From positions 22,955 to 86,954 of the forward strand of contig JBBTCJ010000007.1 of assembly GCA_038043285.1 (NCBI GenBank): a DNA stretch of 64,000 nt, read 5' to 3'. Numbering within the stretch: the first letter of the stretch is position 1; each line of letters opens with the position of its first letter. This DNA comes from JBBTCJ01 sp038043285. GTDB lineage: Bacteria > Planctomycetota > Phycisphaerae > UBA1845. A program made the translations under genes and the position numbers. Positions 1 through 9,140 of the stretch are shown piece by piece. The notes below the pieces were generated by a model. That model was not told the DNA's origin. It saw nothing but the letters and a program-made list of their open reading frames with translations, and ran no database searches.

Positions 1-1461
1 CGCCTGCCCTTGTCCGACCTTTCGGAGTTGAAGTCCGGAGGCATCGTCTCGCGGCTGTCGCAGGACACCGACAAGGTGACCGGCCTGGTGCAGATGGGGT
101 TGGTGACGCCCGGCGTCGCCGCCATGCGGGTCATCATGACCGTCGGCGTGTTGTTTGCCCTGAGCTGGCCGATGGCCCTGGTGGCGGCGCTGATTATTCC
201 GCCCATCGTGGTGATCAACTTCTTCTGGATTCAGAGGGTTCGTCCCATTTACCGCACGATGGCCGAGGACCGCGAGCGCATCGACGCCCGGGTGACCGAG
301 ACTTTCGGCGGAATACGGGTCGTGCGGGCGTTTCGCCGCGAACGTCGCGAGCAGCGCGACTACGCCGTCGGCCATCACCTGGTGATCCGCAAAAAACTGC
401 TCGCCGAAACGCTGCAACTGGCGGTCAGCAGCGGATGGGGATTGCTCGTTCCCGGCGCGGCCCTGGTAATCGTGGGCTTCGGCAGCTACCTGGTCATCTA
501 CGGGCGCGGGACCGTCGGAGACATCGTGGCCTTCCAGATGTACTCGATGATGCTGCTGCACCCGGTCTCGATGATCGTGGAGTCGTACAGCGCCACGCAG
601 CAGGCGATGGCCGCGATGGAGCGGGTCTTCGACATTCTGGAGCGGAACGAAGAGAAGCCGGATCGCGCCAACGCCGTCGAAACCCCCAGCCCCATCCGCG
701 AAATCCGATTCGACAACGTCGGCTTTGAATATCGCGCGGGACTTCCCGTGTTGCACGAGATTCGGTTGAGCGTACCGGCAGGAAGCACCGTGGCCCTGGT
801 CGGGCCTAGCGGCGGCGGCAAGACCACGCTCACCGACCTGGTCGCCAGGTTCCACGATCCGACCTCGGGGTCCATCCGAATCAACGGAGTGGACCTGCGC
901 GACCTCAGACTGGCGAGCTTTCGGTCGCGGTTGGCCATCGTCCCCCAGGACGTGTTCCTGTTCGACGGGACCGTTCGAGAGAACGTCGCCTACGGGCGGC
1001 GGAACGCCTCCGAGGGAGCGGTCCGCGAGGCCGCCCGCCGCGCCAACGCCCATGAGTTCATCGAACGCCTTCCCGAGGGATACGACACCATCATCGGCGA
1101 GCGGGGCGTGAAGCTCTCCGGCGGACAACGCCAGCGGCTCAGCATCGCCCGGGCGATCCTGGCCGATCCGGAAATCCTCATTCTCGACGAAGCCACCAGC
1201 AACCTGGATACCGAAAGCGAACAGTTGATCCAGGCTTCGCTGATCGATCTGCTGTCCACGCGGACCACGTTCGTCATCGCCCATCGACTGAGCACCGTCC
1301 TGCACGCGGATATGATCGTGGTGCTGCATCGGGGGCGAATCGAGGAGCTGGGCACGCACGCGGAGCTGATGGCCCGCGACGGCTTGTACCGCGACATGGT
1401 GGAGCGCCAACACCAGTTCGCCCAGACCCCCGACCTGGCCTCGCCGGTGACCGAAGCGTGA
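1..1461 (+). CDS. ABC exporter, fused permease-ATPase (5' partial)
   Basis: This is the C-terminal ~486 residues of a half-size ABC exporter of the MsbA/lipid-multidrug type. The frame is open to the window edge, so the true start and roughly the first two transmembrane helices lie upstream. The visible part has hydrophobic helices (for example FALSWPMALVAALIIPPIVV) followed by a nucleotide-binding domain with Walker A GPSGGGKTT, a Q-loop (VPQDVFLF), signature LSGGQRQR, Walker B ILILDEATS and the switch histidine in IAHRLS. It would act as a homo- or heterodimer in the inner membrane and export a lipid or other hydrophobic substrate powered by ATP. The substrate cannot be read from the sequence. 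The next gene starts about 150 bp downstream and encodes an unrelated lipoprotein. Confidence 0.93.
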   Translation, partial: RLPLSDLSELKSGGIVSRLSQDTDKVTGLVQMGLVTPGVAAMRVIMTVGVLFALSWPMALVAALIIPPIVVINFFWIQRVRPIYRTMAEDRERIDARVTETFGGIRVVRAFRRERREQRDYAVGHHLVIRKKLLAETLQLAVSSGWGLLVPGAALVIVGFGSYLVIYGRGTVGDIVAFQMYSMMLLHPVSMIVESYSATQQAMAAMERVFDILERNEEKPDRANAVETPSPIREIRFDNVGFEYRAGLPVLHEIRLSVPAGSTVALVGPSGGGKTTLTDLVARFHDPTSGSIRINGVDLRDLRLASFRSRLAIVPQDVFLFDGTVRENVAYGRRNASEGAVREAARRANAHEFIERLPEGYDTIIGERGVKLSGGQRQRLSIARAILADPEILILDEATSNLDTESEQLIQASLIDLLSTRTTFVIAHRLSTVLHADMIVVLHRGRIEELGTHAELMARDGLYRDMVERQHQFAQTPDLASPVTEA

Positions 1462-1609
1462 GGGTTGCCAGGTACCGCCCCGCGGGACACAATCACGGCG
1501 GTCCCGGAAGGACTTGTGCCCCATGCGCAGCGGGCTGGCGGACCGACCAGTGAGGCTCTTGCCTCGTCTCCCTTTCATTCGCGGGGGAGGCACACGTTTC
1601 GAGATCACG

Positions 1610-2320
1610 ATGATGCCCAGTTTGTGGATACATCGCCGGATTGCCCCGACCGCCATGTCTTTGTTGTTGACCGCGTGCGGACTTTCCGGCACCTCATGCG
1701 TCGAGCCGAAACCAGGCCCCTCACAGGAGATGCCCGTCCGCTCCCCAGGGGCCGCGGCGGCTCCGGACGGCACGCCCTCAGCCGGAGCGACGCCGCCGAA
1801 CCTGCTGCCGGGACAGCCTCCCGTGGGCGCCGCGGCGGCGGATGATGATGACCGGAACCTCACCATCGAGGTCCGCGAGGAGAAGTGGCCCAACGGTTCG
1901 CCGATGCGCCGCGTCGTCGGCTATGTCGACGAGGAGGGTGAATTCGTGCGCCACGGCGAGGCCGTCGAGCACTACGACTCCGGGCTTCAGAAGTCGGTGA
2001 CCCAATGGCGGCACGGCCTGCTGCACGGTTCCAAAAGGACGTGGTATCTCAACGGTCAGGCCTGGTCCACCGGTCAATACGTCGACGGAAAATCAGACGG
2101 CGTATGGCGGCGCTGGCATCAGAGCGGAGGCAGACACAGCGAGTGGACCATGGTCCGCGACGTCTGGCACGGAACCTATGCCGAGTGGCATGAGAACGGG
2201 TTCAAGCGGATGGAGGTGGAGTTCGTCAACGGCGTGCGCCAGGGTCCGATGCGCTTGTGGGACGAACAGGGCGTACTGGTGACCACGACGGATTTCGTGG
2301 ACGGTGTGGAGCAGCCGTAA
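1610..2320 (+). CDS. MORN-repeat (YwqK-like) lipoprotein
   Basis: The protein carries a short N-terminal signal with a lipobox (LTAC) and is likely an exported lipoprotein. I chose the ATG at 1610 because it places the hydrophobic stretch (MSLLLTACGLSG) about 15 residues after the start, with a purine-rich GGGGGAGG upstream; the open frame extends further to 1514 but that adds a non-signal leader. After a Pro/Ala-rich linker, the C-terminal half contains about five MORN_2/YwqK-type repeats, each a G-x-W/Y-x-x-W/Y-H-x-x-G pattern (for example HGSKRTWYLNGQAW, DGVWRRWHQSGG, HGTYAEWHENG, QGPMRLWDEQG). Such repeats form beta-hairpin ladders; many members are annotated as toxin-antitoxin related, but no toxin partner is visible here. 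Function unknown. Confidence 0.8.
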   Translation: MMPSLWIHRRIAPTAMSLLLTACGLSGTSCVEPKPGPSQEMPVRSPGAAAAPDGTPSAGATPPNLLPGQPPVGAAAADDDDRNLTIEVREEKWPNGSPMRRVVGYVDEEGEFVRHGEAVEHYDSGLQKSVTQWRHGLLHGSKRTWYLNGQAWSTGQYVDGKSDGVWRRWHQSGGRHSEWTMVRDVWHGTYAEWHENGFKRMEVEFVNGVRQGPMRLWDEQGVLVTTTDFVDGVEQP

Positions 2321-2390
2321 CCTGACGCCGCGTTGTCGTAATCCGATGTTGCGTAGCCGCACCAGCGGTTGCGTCCACCCGCGAAGGCTG

Positions 2391-2447
2391 AATGACGGAT
2401 GCGGTATGCCAATCCGTACCGCGACCGATCAGAGCCGCGACCGTGAC
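2391..2447. repeat. dispersed intergenic repeat, family B copy 1
   Basis: This segment, directly upstream of the transporter gene, is nearly identical over about 57 bp to 7604-7660; both contain CCAATCCGTACCGCGACC followed by GATCAGAGCCGCGACC. Related cores (CCGTACCGCGACCGTGA) recur at 45.2-45.6 kb, 39.67 kb and, inverted, in the 50.4 kb tandem array. It is non-coding in both copies. Confidence 0.75.
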
Positions 2448-2509
2448 AACGTTTTGCATCGATTGCCGTCCGGGTCCGTGCTCGTACTCCGCCGAGGCGC
2501 TCCAGCACC

Positions 2510-3697
2510 ATGACGACCCCATCGCCCACGATGTCCCGCCGCGCCCTTCGCTTTGATCGCGCCGAGGCGGGCGGAGCGCTGGGCGACCTGGGCACGTTCA
2601 TTCCGCTTCTGGTCGCCATGGTGTACACCTGCGGGCTGCAGCTCGGCCCCGCGCTGTTGGCCGCCGGGGTTCTCAACATCCTTACCGGCGTTGTCTTTCG
2701 CATTCCCATGCCCGTCCAGCCGATGAAAGCCATCGCCACGGTGGCCATTGCCGAAAAGCTGAGCGAGTCGCAAATCCTCTGCGCCGGGATGGTCACCGGC
2801 GGCTTGATTCTCTTGGCGGGTCTGACCGGACTGATCGACCATCTCAATCGTGCCGTGCCGAAAAGCGTCGTTCGCGGCTTACAGTTGGCTATGGGGTTGA
2901 AGCTGCTGACCAGCGGATACGAAATGATCGCCCGTTGTGACGCATGGATCGGCTCGGACAGCGTCGCATTGGGAATCGCGTGCGCGGTATTGGTGCTGGC
3001 GCTGTATTTTTCGTCGCGAATTCCGGGGGCGCTGGTGGTGTTCGGGATCGGTCTGGCAGCCCTGTTGATCAGGCAACCGGCGCTGCTGGGGCAAACGCAG
3101 TTGGGCATGAGCTGGCGGCTGCCGTCGCTGGGAAGCGGGAACGATTGGCTGATCGGCACCTGGCGTGGGGCCTTGCCCCAGTTGCCGCTGACCACCTTGA
3201 ACTCAGTGATCGCGGTGTGTGCCCTGGCGAAGGATTTGTTCCCACACAGCGACGCCCGGCCCGGGCGGGTCGCCGTGTCGGTCGGGCTGATGAATCTGCT
3301 GACCTGTCCGCTGGGGGGCATGCCCATGTGTCACGGCGCCGGCGGGTTGGCCGGGCAGTATCGCTTCGGCGCCCGAACCGGGGGCAGTGTCATTCTCCTC
3401 GGCGCGGTCAAGTGCCTGCTCGCGGTGGCCCTGGGCGATTCGTTGCTTCAGTGGTTGCAGGCCTATCCGCAATCGGTCCTCGGCGTGCTGCTGTTGTTCA
3501 GCGGGCTGGAGTTGTCGATGGCCTGCCGCGATCAAAGTTCGCGGGTGGACTTCTTCGTGCTGCTGCTGACCGCGGGGGCGTGCCTGGCGATCAACATGGC
3601 CGCCGGGTTCGTGATCGGCTGGTCGCTGGCCGCCGCGTTGCTTTGGGGATGGTTCCGCATCGAACCGCCGGCGGATTCTTCGGACCCCCGCGCCTAA
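2510..3697 (+). CDS. MOT1-type molybdate/sulfate transporter
   Basis: A 395-residue multi-spanning membrane protein with about ten hydrophobic helices and the two hallmark segments of the MFS_MOT1 / SulP-like molybdate transporters: an N-terminal GGALGDLGTFIPLL motif and a second-half MPMCHGAGGLAGQYRFGA motif. Family members import molybdate (or sulfate) across the cytoplasmic membrane. The start at 2510 is an ATG without a strong ribosome site; an in-frame ATG at 2531 is also possible. A molybdate importer would supply the molybdopterin cofactor of the NapA-type enzyme at 21.4-24.2 kb, but the two loci are 18 kb apart and this link is inference. The upstream gap of 190 bp holds a dispersed repeat and no recognisable Moco riboswitch. 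Confidence 0.85.
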   Translation: MTTPSPTMSRRALRFDRAEAGGALGDLGTFIPLLVAMVYTCGLQLGPALLAAGVLNILTGVVFRIPMPVQPMKAIATVAIAEKLSESQILCAGMVTGGLILLAGLTGLIDHLNRAVPKSVVRGLQLAMGLKLLTSGYEMIARCDAWIGSDSVALGIACAVLVLALYFSSRIPGALVVFGIGLAALLIRQPALLGQTQLGMSWRLPSLGSGNDWLIGTWRGALPQLPLTTLNSVIAVCALAKDLFPHSDARPGRVAVSVGLMNLLTCPLGGMPMCHGAGGLAGQYRFGARTGGSVILLGAVKCLLAVALGDSLLQWLQAYPQSVLGVLLLFSGLELSMACRDQSSRVDFFVLLLTAGACLAINMAAGFVIGWSLAAALLWGWFRIEPPADSSDPRA

Positions 3698-4049
3698 AGC
3701 GCCCTTGCCTCTTGTGTAGCGTCGCCCTTCGTGGGCGGCGCCTTCAGGAAAACGCCGCAGATAGACGGTCAGGTTCACAAAAGCGGATTCTGTTCCAAAC
3801 TCAAATCGCGCGTCGGCAGAATTCACATGTCGAACGTGTCGCTCCGCTTCCGCGTTCCCAGCATTGCCGCACCGGCATCGTCACCCTGGTATCGCCGATC
3901 GCGGTCTCTGTGAGAATCGTCCTTCGTCCGCGGCGCGGGCATTTCACCTCGGCGAGAGCGTCAAGCGCCGACCGCGCCACGGTCGATATTCGCAGAACCG
4001 ATGGCCGGGACGCCCTCGGAGTCTGACGTGGACCGGAGGCTGGCGAGTC
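3698..4049. other. intergenic region with hairpin repeat A
   Basis: This 350-bp stretch has no convincing gene. It contains the family A hairpin repeat at 3714-3742, then sequence with ordinary composition and short frames only. A GGAGG at about 4034-4039 is the likely ribosome-binding site of the following epimerase. Confidence 0.6.
3714..3742. repeat. dispersed hairpin repeat, family A copy 1
   Basis: The sequence GTGTAGCGTCGCCCTTC followed by GTGGGCGGCGCC forms a short stem (CGCCC/GGGCG) and recurs at 43022-43053 and 58846-58877, with a degraded copy at 46594 and an inverted copy at 46646-46666. All copies lie between genes. Confidence 0.75.
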
Positions 4050-5087
4050 GTGCGCGTTCTGATCACCGGACATCGAGGCTACATCGGGGCGGTGATGGCC
4101 GCGGTCTTGAAGAACGCTCGATTCGAGGTCGCGGGAATGGACTGCGACCTGTACGGTCCCTGCGACTTCGGCAGGACGCGGGACGAGGTCGCCGCCTTCG
4201 ACGTCGACGTTCGCGACGTCGAGTTCACTGATCTGCTGTCCTTCGACGCGGTGGTGCATCTGGCCGCTACCCCCGAGGATTGGAACGGCGCGCTGGATCC
4301 AACCGTCAGCGAAGCGATCAACCGCGACGCGGCCATTCGGCTGGCGGAGTGCTGCAAGAAGGCCCAGGTGGGCCGGCTGCTGTTTGCCTCCACCTGTGCC
4401 GTGTACGGCCGAGCGCTGAACGAATTGCAGGACGAGGAGTCGGCCACCCATCCGCTGACGCCCTACGCGCGGGCGAAGTTGGACGCCGAACGGGCCTTGC
4501 TCCGTCTCTCCGACACGAGTTTGTCCGTGGTGGTCATGCGGAACGCGACGGCGTACGGCGCATCGCCTCGAATGCGGCTGGACACCGCCGTCAACGAGTT
4601 TGTAGCCTCCGCGGTGACCACGGGACGGATCGACATGCAGACCGAAGGGCGGGCGTGGCGTCCGTTCGTGCACGTCGAGGACGTGGCCCGAATGTACGCG
4701 GCCGTGCTGGCGGCCCCCAATGCCTCGGTCTCCGGACAGGTCATCAACGCCGTCCGAAGCGACGAGAATTATCGCATCATCGACGCCGCCGATCGGGTGG
4801 CGGAACTGATTCCCGGTTGCACGAGGTCCGCGCCGCCCCGAACGTTCGATCGACGAAGCTACCGCGTGGATGGGGGAAAACTGGCGCGGTTGTTTCCGCG
4901 CCTGGAGCTGCATTGGACGCTCGATCAGGGAACCCGCCAGTTGCGCGAGGCCTTCCGGACCTCGGGACTGACACCGGGCGAGCTTCGCTCCCCAAGGTTC
5001 CGCCGCATCCGACGGCTGTCCACCCTGATGGAGCGCGGAGAATTGGATTCACAATTACGCCGCGCGTCCGCCTTGATGCTTCGCTAA
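4050..5087 (+). CDS. NAD-dependent epimerase/dehydratase
   Basis: A 345-residue extended-SDR protein. It begins VRVLITGHRGYIG, the GxxGxxG dinucleotide-binding motif at the N-terminus, and has the catalytic YxxxK as YARAK after the conserved STCAVYG strand. Such enzymes epimerise or dehydrate nucleotide sugars. I chose the GTG at 4050 because it directly precedes the Rossmann beta-strand and has GGAGG about 11 nt upstream; the frame runs open back to 3864 but that adds about 60 residues of low-complexity sequence. The gene stands alone between intergenic gaps, so the sugar is not identified by context. Confidence 0.85.
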   Translation: MRVLITGHRGYIGAVMAAVLKNARFEVAGMDCDLYGPCDFGRTRDEVAAFDVDVRDVEFTDLLSFDAVVHLAATPEDWNGALDPTVSEAINRDAAIRLAECCKKAQVGRLLFASTCAVYGRALNELQDEESATHPLTPYARAKLDAERALLRLSDTSLSVVVMRNATAYGASPRMRLDTAVNEFVASAVTTGRIDMQTEGRAWRPFVHVEDVARMYAAVLAAPNASVSGQVINAVRSDENYRIIDAADRVAELIPGCTRSAPPRTFDRRSYRVDGGKLARLFPRLELHWTLDQGTRQLREAFRTSGLTPGELRSPRFRRIRRLSTLMERGELDSQLRRASALMLR

Positions 5088-5248
5088 GGCCTCGAACTCC
5101 ACCCGTCCATCGCGGCGAACCCTCCGCCGAGTGCTCCGACGCAGCCAAACATTCGAGTGGGGTTCCCGACCGTGGGTATCCCAGCCCGCAACTCCGTCTG
5201 CGATGGAGCACCAGGATGTCCTAAGTTGTACGAACCAGTCTACCCCGC

Positions 5249-5277
5249 TTCACCCGACCGACCCGACGTGGTAGGCT
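5249..5277 (+). promoter_or_regulatory. candidate sigma-70 promoter for the 5351 gene
   Basis: TTCACC at 5249-5254 and TAGGCT at 5272-5277 are separated by 17 nt. This would start transcription about 65 nt before the ATG at 5351. The match is moderate. Confidence 0.35.
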
Positions 5278-5350
5278 CCTCGGTTGCCCGCAAACGGTAT
5301 CGAACCGAACAGGTTCGTGGAATCCCCTGATCGAAGGAGATGGACGCATC

Positions 5351-6100
5351 ATGAAGAAGGTCATTGCAATGTTCTTGCTCGCGGCGGCTGCGACTCCGCT
5401 GATCGCCCAGGAGAAGACGGCCAAACCCGGCGACCTTACCGACCCCATCGAAATCCTCAAGAAGGCCGACGACGCGACCAAGGCCCTGGAGTCGGTCAAG
5501 TACGTCGCCGCCACCGAAGGCGTCGAAGCCAACGCCCCGAAGATGCCCAAGGTCGAGGGCACGGTGGTATTGAGCGGATGGAACAACGGCGCGCCGCAAA
5601 AATGGTTCTACAACATCACCGTGCAGGCCCCGGGATCGACGGAGAAGAAGGAAGTGGTGGCCGGCACGGACGGCGAAACCTACTTCGTCATCGACAAGCA
5701 GAACAAAAAGGTCTACGCGGACATTGACCCCGCGGTGCTGGGGTCCACCGGGCGGATGATCCGCGGCATCACCATGTTGGAATACGTCCACCCCACGCCG
5801 TTCAGCGATGAGCTCAACGGCGAGAAGCAGGAGCTGGTCGGCTCGGCCACGATCGGCAACGAGGAGTGCTACGAAATTTTCGTGAAGTACAAGGGCCCCG
5901 CCCAGGAGGCCCACTGGTTCTTTTCCAAGAAGGATTTCCTCCCGCGACAGGCGATCCGCTTGTTCCAGAACCCCGCAGGAGAACGCGGCGGAACCAAGTT
6001 GACCGTCACCCTCCTGACTCCTGACCCCAAGCTCGACGAAGCGGCCTTCAAGCTCGTCGTGCCCGACGGGTTCGAGAAAATCGACGACTTCGCGCCGTGA
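5351..6100 (+). CDS. secreted LolA/DUF2092-like protein
   Basis: A 249-residue protein with a clear Sec signal peptide (MKKVIAMFLLAAAATPLIAQ, likely cut after the alanine) and a good ribosome site (GAAGGAGAT) before the ATG. The mature part, beginning with a helix (DPIEILKKADDATKALESVKY) and continuing as alternating beta-strands, resembles the half-barrel LolA/DUF2092 fold used by periplasmic lipid- or lipoprotein-binding proteins. No catalytic motif is visible. It is monocistronic as far as can be seen. The assignment rests on overall pattern rather than a diagnostic motif, so a search against DUF2092 and LolA profiles would decide. Confidence 0.6.
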   Translation: MKKVIAMFLLAAAATPLIAQEKTAKPGDLTDPIEILKKADDATKALESVKYVAATEGVEANAPKMPKVEGTVVLSGWNNGAPQKWFYNITVQAPGSTEKKEVVAGTDGETYFVIDKQNKKVYADIDPAVLGSTGRMIRGITMLEYVHPTPFSDELNGEKQELVGSATIGNEECYEIFVKYKGPAQEAHWFFSKKDFLPRQAIRLFQNPAGERGGTKLTVTLLTPDPKLDEAAFKLVVPDGFEKIDDFAP

Positions 6101-6697
6101 CCTTAGGCCGGGCGATGATCGAACGGAATCCGGACCTGAACGACCGGGGCATCCAGGAAACGCCGCAGAAACGCCCCCAGGGGGCCTTATCCGTACGCTC
6201 GACGGCCCGAGGACGGTGTCCTGCGCTCGGGTGGCCCAGATCCTCTGGACCTGGGGGAGCCGACGCTACACGCCGGTCAGGTGATCGGGTCGGGTGGCCA
6301 CAGGGGTTTTTCAATTGTCGCTTGCCGCGGTACTTAGAACTGGTCACGGCACGGGCCGGCGATCCGCCAATGCCGTCCGACACCGCGAGACTCGGACAAA
6401 TGCAAGACCCCCTGATGTCGGGTTGGGGGTGTTGAAAACCGTCGCCCGGTCGGGTATACATCTCACGACGCCCTGGTGGGCGGCTTTCCTGAAATCCCCG
6501 TGGCACGGGGCGGGCTGGCGAAGAAATCCAGTCCCTTGGACGGGTCCGACAGGAACTTGGGCGGTCCGTTCGCCACTGCGAACCGGGCCGCAGGAGTCAC
6601 CCGGACAATCCGGTTCGCCTGATGTTAGTGCTTGGCTGGGGGTTTGCTCGGTGGGCATGAAGCCGCCGACGCCCCGACTTGACGCGGAGACCGACCG
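6101..6697. other. long intergenic region with promoter
   Basis: About 600 bp without a supported gene. Short open frames here (for example 6097-6435) lack ribosome sites and recognisable sequence. A promoter at 6432-6460 reads into the following gene, leaving an untranslated leader of roughly 230 nt, long enough to hold a regulatory RNA, though I recognise no known riboswitch class. Confidence 0.5.
6432..6460 (+). promoter_or_regulatory. sigma-70-like promoter for the coiled-coil gene
   Basis: TTGAAA (6432-6437), a 17-nt spacer and TATACA (6455-6460) give a near-consensus promoter pointing at the gene beginning at 6698. Confidence 0.5.
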
Positions 6698-7591
6698 TTG
6701 AGCACCGTAAGCAAAATCTTCATCGTGTTGTTGACCGTCTTCAGCATCGCGTTCACCGCCATGACCGTGTCGGTGGTGGCCCAATCGACAAACTGGCGGG
6801 ATACGGCGCTGAAGTATGAGCAACACGCACGAGTCACCGACGCCAATCTGCGCGCCGTGATCGACGCCAACGCCGCCGAGCTGGCCAGCGCCAGGGACTC
6901 GGTCGTCGGGCATCTGGCGACCATCGGCGATCTGGAAAAAAAGCTTCAGGACGCATCGAGCGAAGTGGCCAAGCTCCGCTCCGAACTGGCCAAGGCCGAC
7001 GCCGAACGTGGCAGCACCGAGGCCATGAATCGGGCGCTGCTCTCGCAGTTGGAAATGGCCCGGATGGCCGAGGCGGAGTATCGCCAGCAACGTGACAAGC
7101 TCGAACGCGACAGCGTTGACTTCCAGCAACGCAACATCGACCTCAACGATCGGGTCAACGAGTTGACCGCCCAGGTGTCCGTGCTCGCGGAGCAGAAGCG
7201 GCACTACGAGCAGCAGATCAACGTGCTGCAAACCGACGTGCAAAAGCTGTCGCGACAGGCTTCCGCGCCGGCGGCCGGAACCGCGATGGAGTCGCCGGCG
7301 GGAGCCGCCATGCGCGGCGTGTCGGCGCTTTCGCCGGTGCGAACCGCCGCCATTCGCGGCAAGGTGCTGAAGGTCGACGGCAACCTCGTCACCTTGAGCA
7401 TCGGCTCCGCTGATGGGGTGCGGAAGGACATGCGTTTCGTGGTCCACCGCGACGGACAATATGTCGCTGACGTAACCGTCAACCTCGTCGATCCGGACAA
7501 GGCCGCGGGTCGCCTCGCCCAGTCGGCCGGGGCGATCCACGAAGGCGACGACGTCATCGACGCGGTCTCGCTGGCCGGTTCGGGCAAGTAA
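6698..7591 (+). CDS. membrane-anchored coiled-coil protein
   Basis: A 297-residue protein with one N-terminal transmembrane helix (IFIVLLTVFSIAFTAMTVSVV), a long coiled coil from about residue 35 to 185 rich in heptad-like Ala/Leu/Glu/Arg, a short Ala/Pro linker, and a compact C-terminal beta domain of about 65 residues (IRGKVLKVDGNLVTLSIGSADGVRKDM as its start, split here only by family convention). That C-terminal pattern of V-x-G-x-(V/L)-x-L-x-I-G-x-x-x-G-V resembles the beta-barrel end of FlgT- and MreC-like envelope proteins. The start is a TTG with GGAGA 10 nt upstream. It sits upstream of a small membrane protein and mreB, so a role in envelope organisation is plausible but unproven. 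Confidence 0.65.
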   Translation: MSTVSKIFIVLLTVFSIAFTAMTVSVVAQSTNWRDTALKYEQHARVTDANLRAVIDANAAELASARDSVVGHLATIGDLEKKLQDASSEVAKLRSELAKADAERGSTEAMNRALLSQLEMARMAEAEYRQQRDKLERDSVDFQQRNIDLNDRVNELTAQVSVLAEQKRHYEQQINVLQTDVQKLSRQASAPAAGTAMESPAGAAMRGVSALSPVRTAAIRGKVLKVDGNLVTLSIGSADGVRKDMRFVVHRDGQYVADVTVNLVDPDKAAGRLAQSAGAIHEGDDVIDAVSLAGSGK

Positions 7592-7603
7592 GGACAATTG
7601 CGG

Positions 7604-7660
7604 AATGGCGAATGCGGAAGCCAATCCGTACCGCGACCCGATCAGAGCCGCGACCCTGAC
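7604..7660. repeat. dispersed intergenic repeat, family B copy 2
   Basis: Nearly identical to 2391-2447, in the same orientation, in the gap between the coiled-coil gene and the small membrane protein gene. Confidence 0.75.
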
Positions 7661-7703
7661 GGAGCGGATTTCAGGCGGGTGATTTTGTGCAAGGTGGGTT
7701 ACG

Positions 7704-7856
7704 ATGAGCGAACGTCCGGCGAGTGATCAGCCTGAACACGACGTGTACACGATCCTGCTGATCGTCGCCACGGCCCTGACCATCGGCGCGACGGCGTATC
7801 TGGTGATTCGCAGCCAACAGCTTTTTGGCTCCTGGAATCCCTTCGCCGGGGCGTAG
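7704..7856 (+). CDS. small single-pass membrane protein (50 aa)
   Basis: An ATG at 7704, preceded by AAGGTGGG, opens a 50-codon frame ending with TAG at 7854-7856. The product has a polar acidic N-terminus (MSERPASDQPEHDVY), one transmembrane helix (TILLIVATALTIGATAYLVI) and a short basic/aromatic tail ending NPFAGA. The ribosome site, the clear membrane helix and the position between a membrane coiled-coil gene and mreB support a real gene. I do not recognise the family. Confidence 0.6.
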   Translation: MSERPASDQPEHDVYTILLIVATALTIGATAYLVIRSQQLFGSWNPFAGA

Positions 7857-8058
7857 TCGGGCGCCGGCGTATACCCGCGGCCGCTGCTCAAGTGCAGGGA
7901 CTCGGTTTGAGCGTGAACGTTCGCAAAAAGAGTTCTTGATGCAGTAGTTGGGAGGGGAGCGTCGCCGGGACGAACTTCGCGGCGTCGATCCAAACAGTTC
8001 ATCCGTTCTCGGTCCGGCGCCGGCGTCAGGAAGCGCGGACGGTCATGAGGTCTACCAG

Positions 8059-9111
8059 GTGATTCTCGATTCCCTCTTGGGCATGTTCAGCGTCGATATG
8101 GGAATCGACCTGGGCACCTGCAACACCTTGGTCTGCCTCAAGGGCGAGGGAATCGTCCTCAACGAACCGTCCGTCGTCGCGGTGCGGAAGGGGAGCAACC
8201 AGGTGCTGCGCAACGGCACCGCCGTCGGGCACGTAGCCAAGGAAATGCTCGGCAAGACGCCCGGTTCCATCCAGGCTATCCGCCCCCTCAAACACGGCGT
8301 GATCGCGGACTTCGACATCACCGAGGCGATGCTGGGTTATTTCATCCGCAAGGCCCATGGCCGGAGTCGATTCGCCCGACCTCGCGTGGTGATCGCCGTC
8401 CCCTCGGGCATTACCGCGGTCGAAAAGCGGGCGGTGTACAACTCCGCCGAACGCGCCGGCGCTCGCCGCGTGTACCTGGTGGATGAGCCGATGGCCGCCG
8501 GCATCGGAGCCGGGCTGCCCATCGGCGAAGCCACCGGCTCCATGATCGTGGACATCGGCGGCGGAACCACCGAAGTAGCCATCATGTCCCTGGCGGACAT
8601 CGCCGTGGTGCAGAGCATCCGCGTCGCCGGCGACGAAATGGACTCCGCCATCGTCAACTACATGCGCCGCAAGCATGACCTGATGATCGGCTGGCAGACC
8701 GCCGAGACCATCAAGATCGAGTTGGGGACCGTCGGCGATCCAGACCCGGACGCCCGTCGGGTGGTTCGAGGTCGGGACGTGTCCCGTGGTCTACCGCAGG
8801 AATGTGAGATCTCGGCGTCCGAGGTGAAGGACGCGCTGCAGGAACCGGTCGCGGCCATCATCGCCGCCGTCATGGGCACGTTGGAATTGGCCGAACCGGA
8901 ATTGGCCGCCGACTTGGTTGACAACGGCATCCACCTCGCCGGCGGCGGGGCCTTGCTCCGCGGGCTGAACCAGGCCATCGAACGCGCCACGGGCTTGAAG
9001 GTCACCGTGGTCGACGATCCACTCTGCTGCGTCGCGCGCGGGACAGCCGTCTACCTCGAAAACCTCGCCTCCTGGAAGGACACCATGGAGTCCGACGCCG
9101 ACGACTATTAA
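8059..9111 (+). CDS. mreB: rod-shape-determining protein MreB
   Basis: An actin-like cytoskeletal ATPase of 350 residues that would organise cell-wall elongation under the inner membrane. The actin signatures are present: phosphate 1 loop GIDLGTCNTLV with GIVLNEPSVVAV, phosphate 2 DIGGGTTEVA, and the adenosine loop HLAGGGALLRGL. I chose the GTG at 8059 (giving M-ILDSLLGMFSVDMGIDLG) because its length and amphipathic N-terminus match other MreB proteins and AGG lies about 8 nt upstream; the ORF extends further but without homologous sequence. mreC and mreD are not adjacent, which is unusual relative to the classical mreBCD operon. The upstream coiled-coil protein with an MreC-like C-terminal pattern could be a functional neighbour. 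Confidence 0.92.
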   Translation: MILDSLLGMFSVDMGIDLGTCNTLVCLKGEGIVLNEPSVVAVRKGSNQVLRNGTAVGHVAKEMLGKTPGSIQAIRPLKHGVIADFDITEAMLGYFIRKAHGRSRFARPRVVIAVPSGITAVEKRAVYNSAERAGARRVYLVDEPMAAGIGAGLPIGEATGSMIVDIGGGTTEVAIMSLADIAVVQSIRVAGDEMDSAIVNYMRRKHDLMIGWQTAETIKIELGTVGDPDPDARRVVRGRDVSRGLPQECEISASEVKDALQEPVAAIIAAVMGTLELAEPELAADLVDNGIHLAGGGALLRGLNQAIERATGLKVTVVDDPLCCVARGTAVYLENLASWKDTMESDADDY

Positions 9112-9140
9112 GAGTGCGTCCTAAAGCCACTCTCCCCCAC

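Noticed and set aside
2321..2509. molybdenum-cofactor riboswitch upstream of the MOT1 gene
   Set aside because: I could not find the conserved Moco motif; the region is mainly family B repeat.
6097..6435. 112-codon frame after the secreted protein
   Set aside because: No ribosome site, no hydrophobic or conserved motif, and it begins inside the previous stop.
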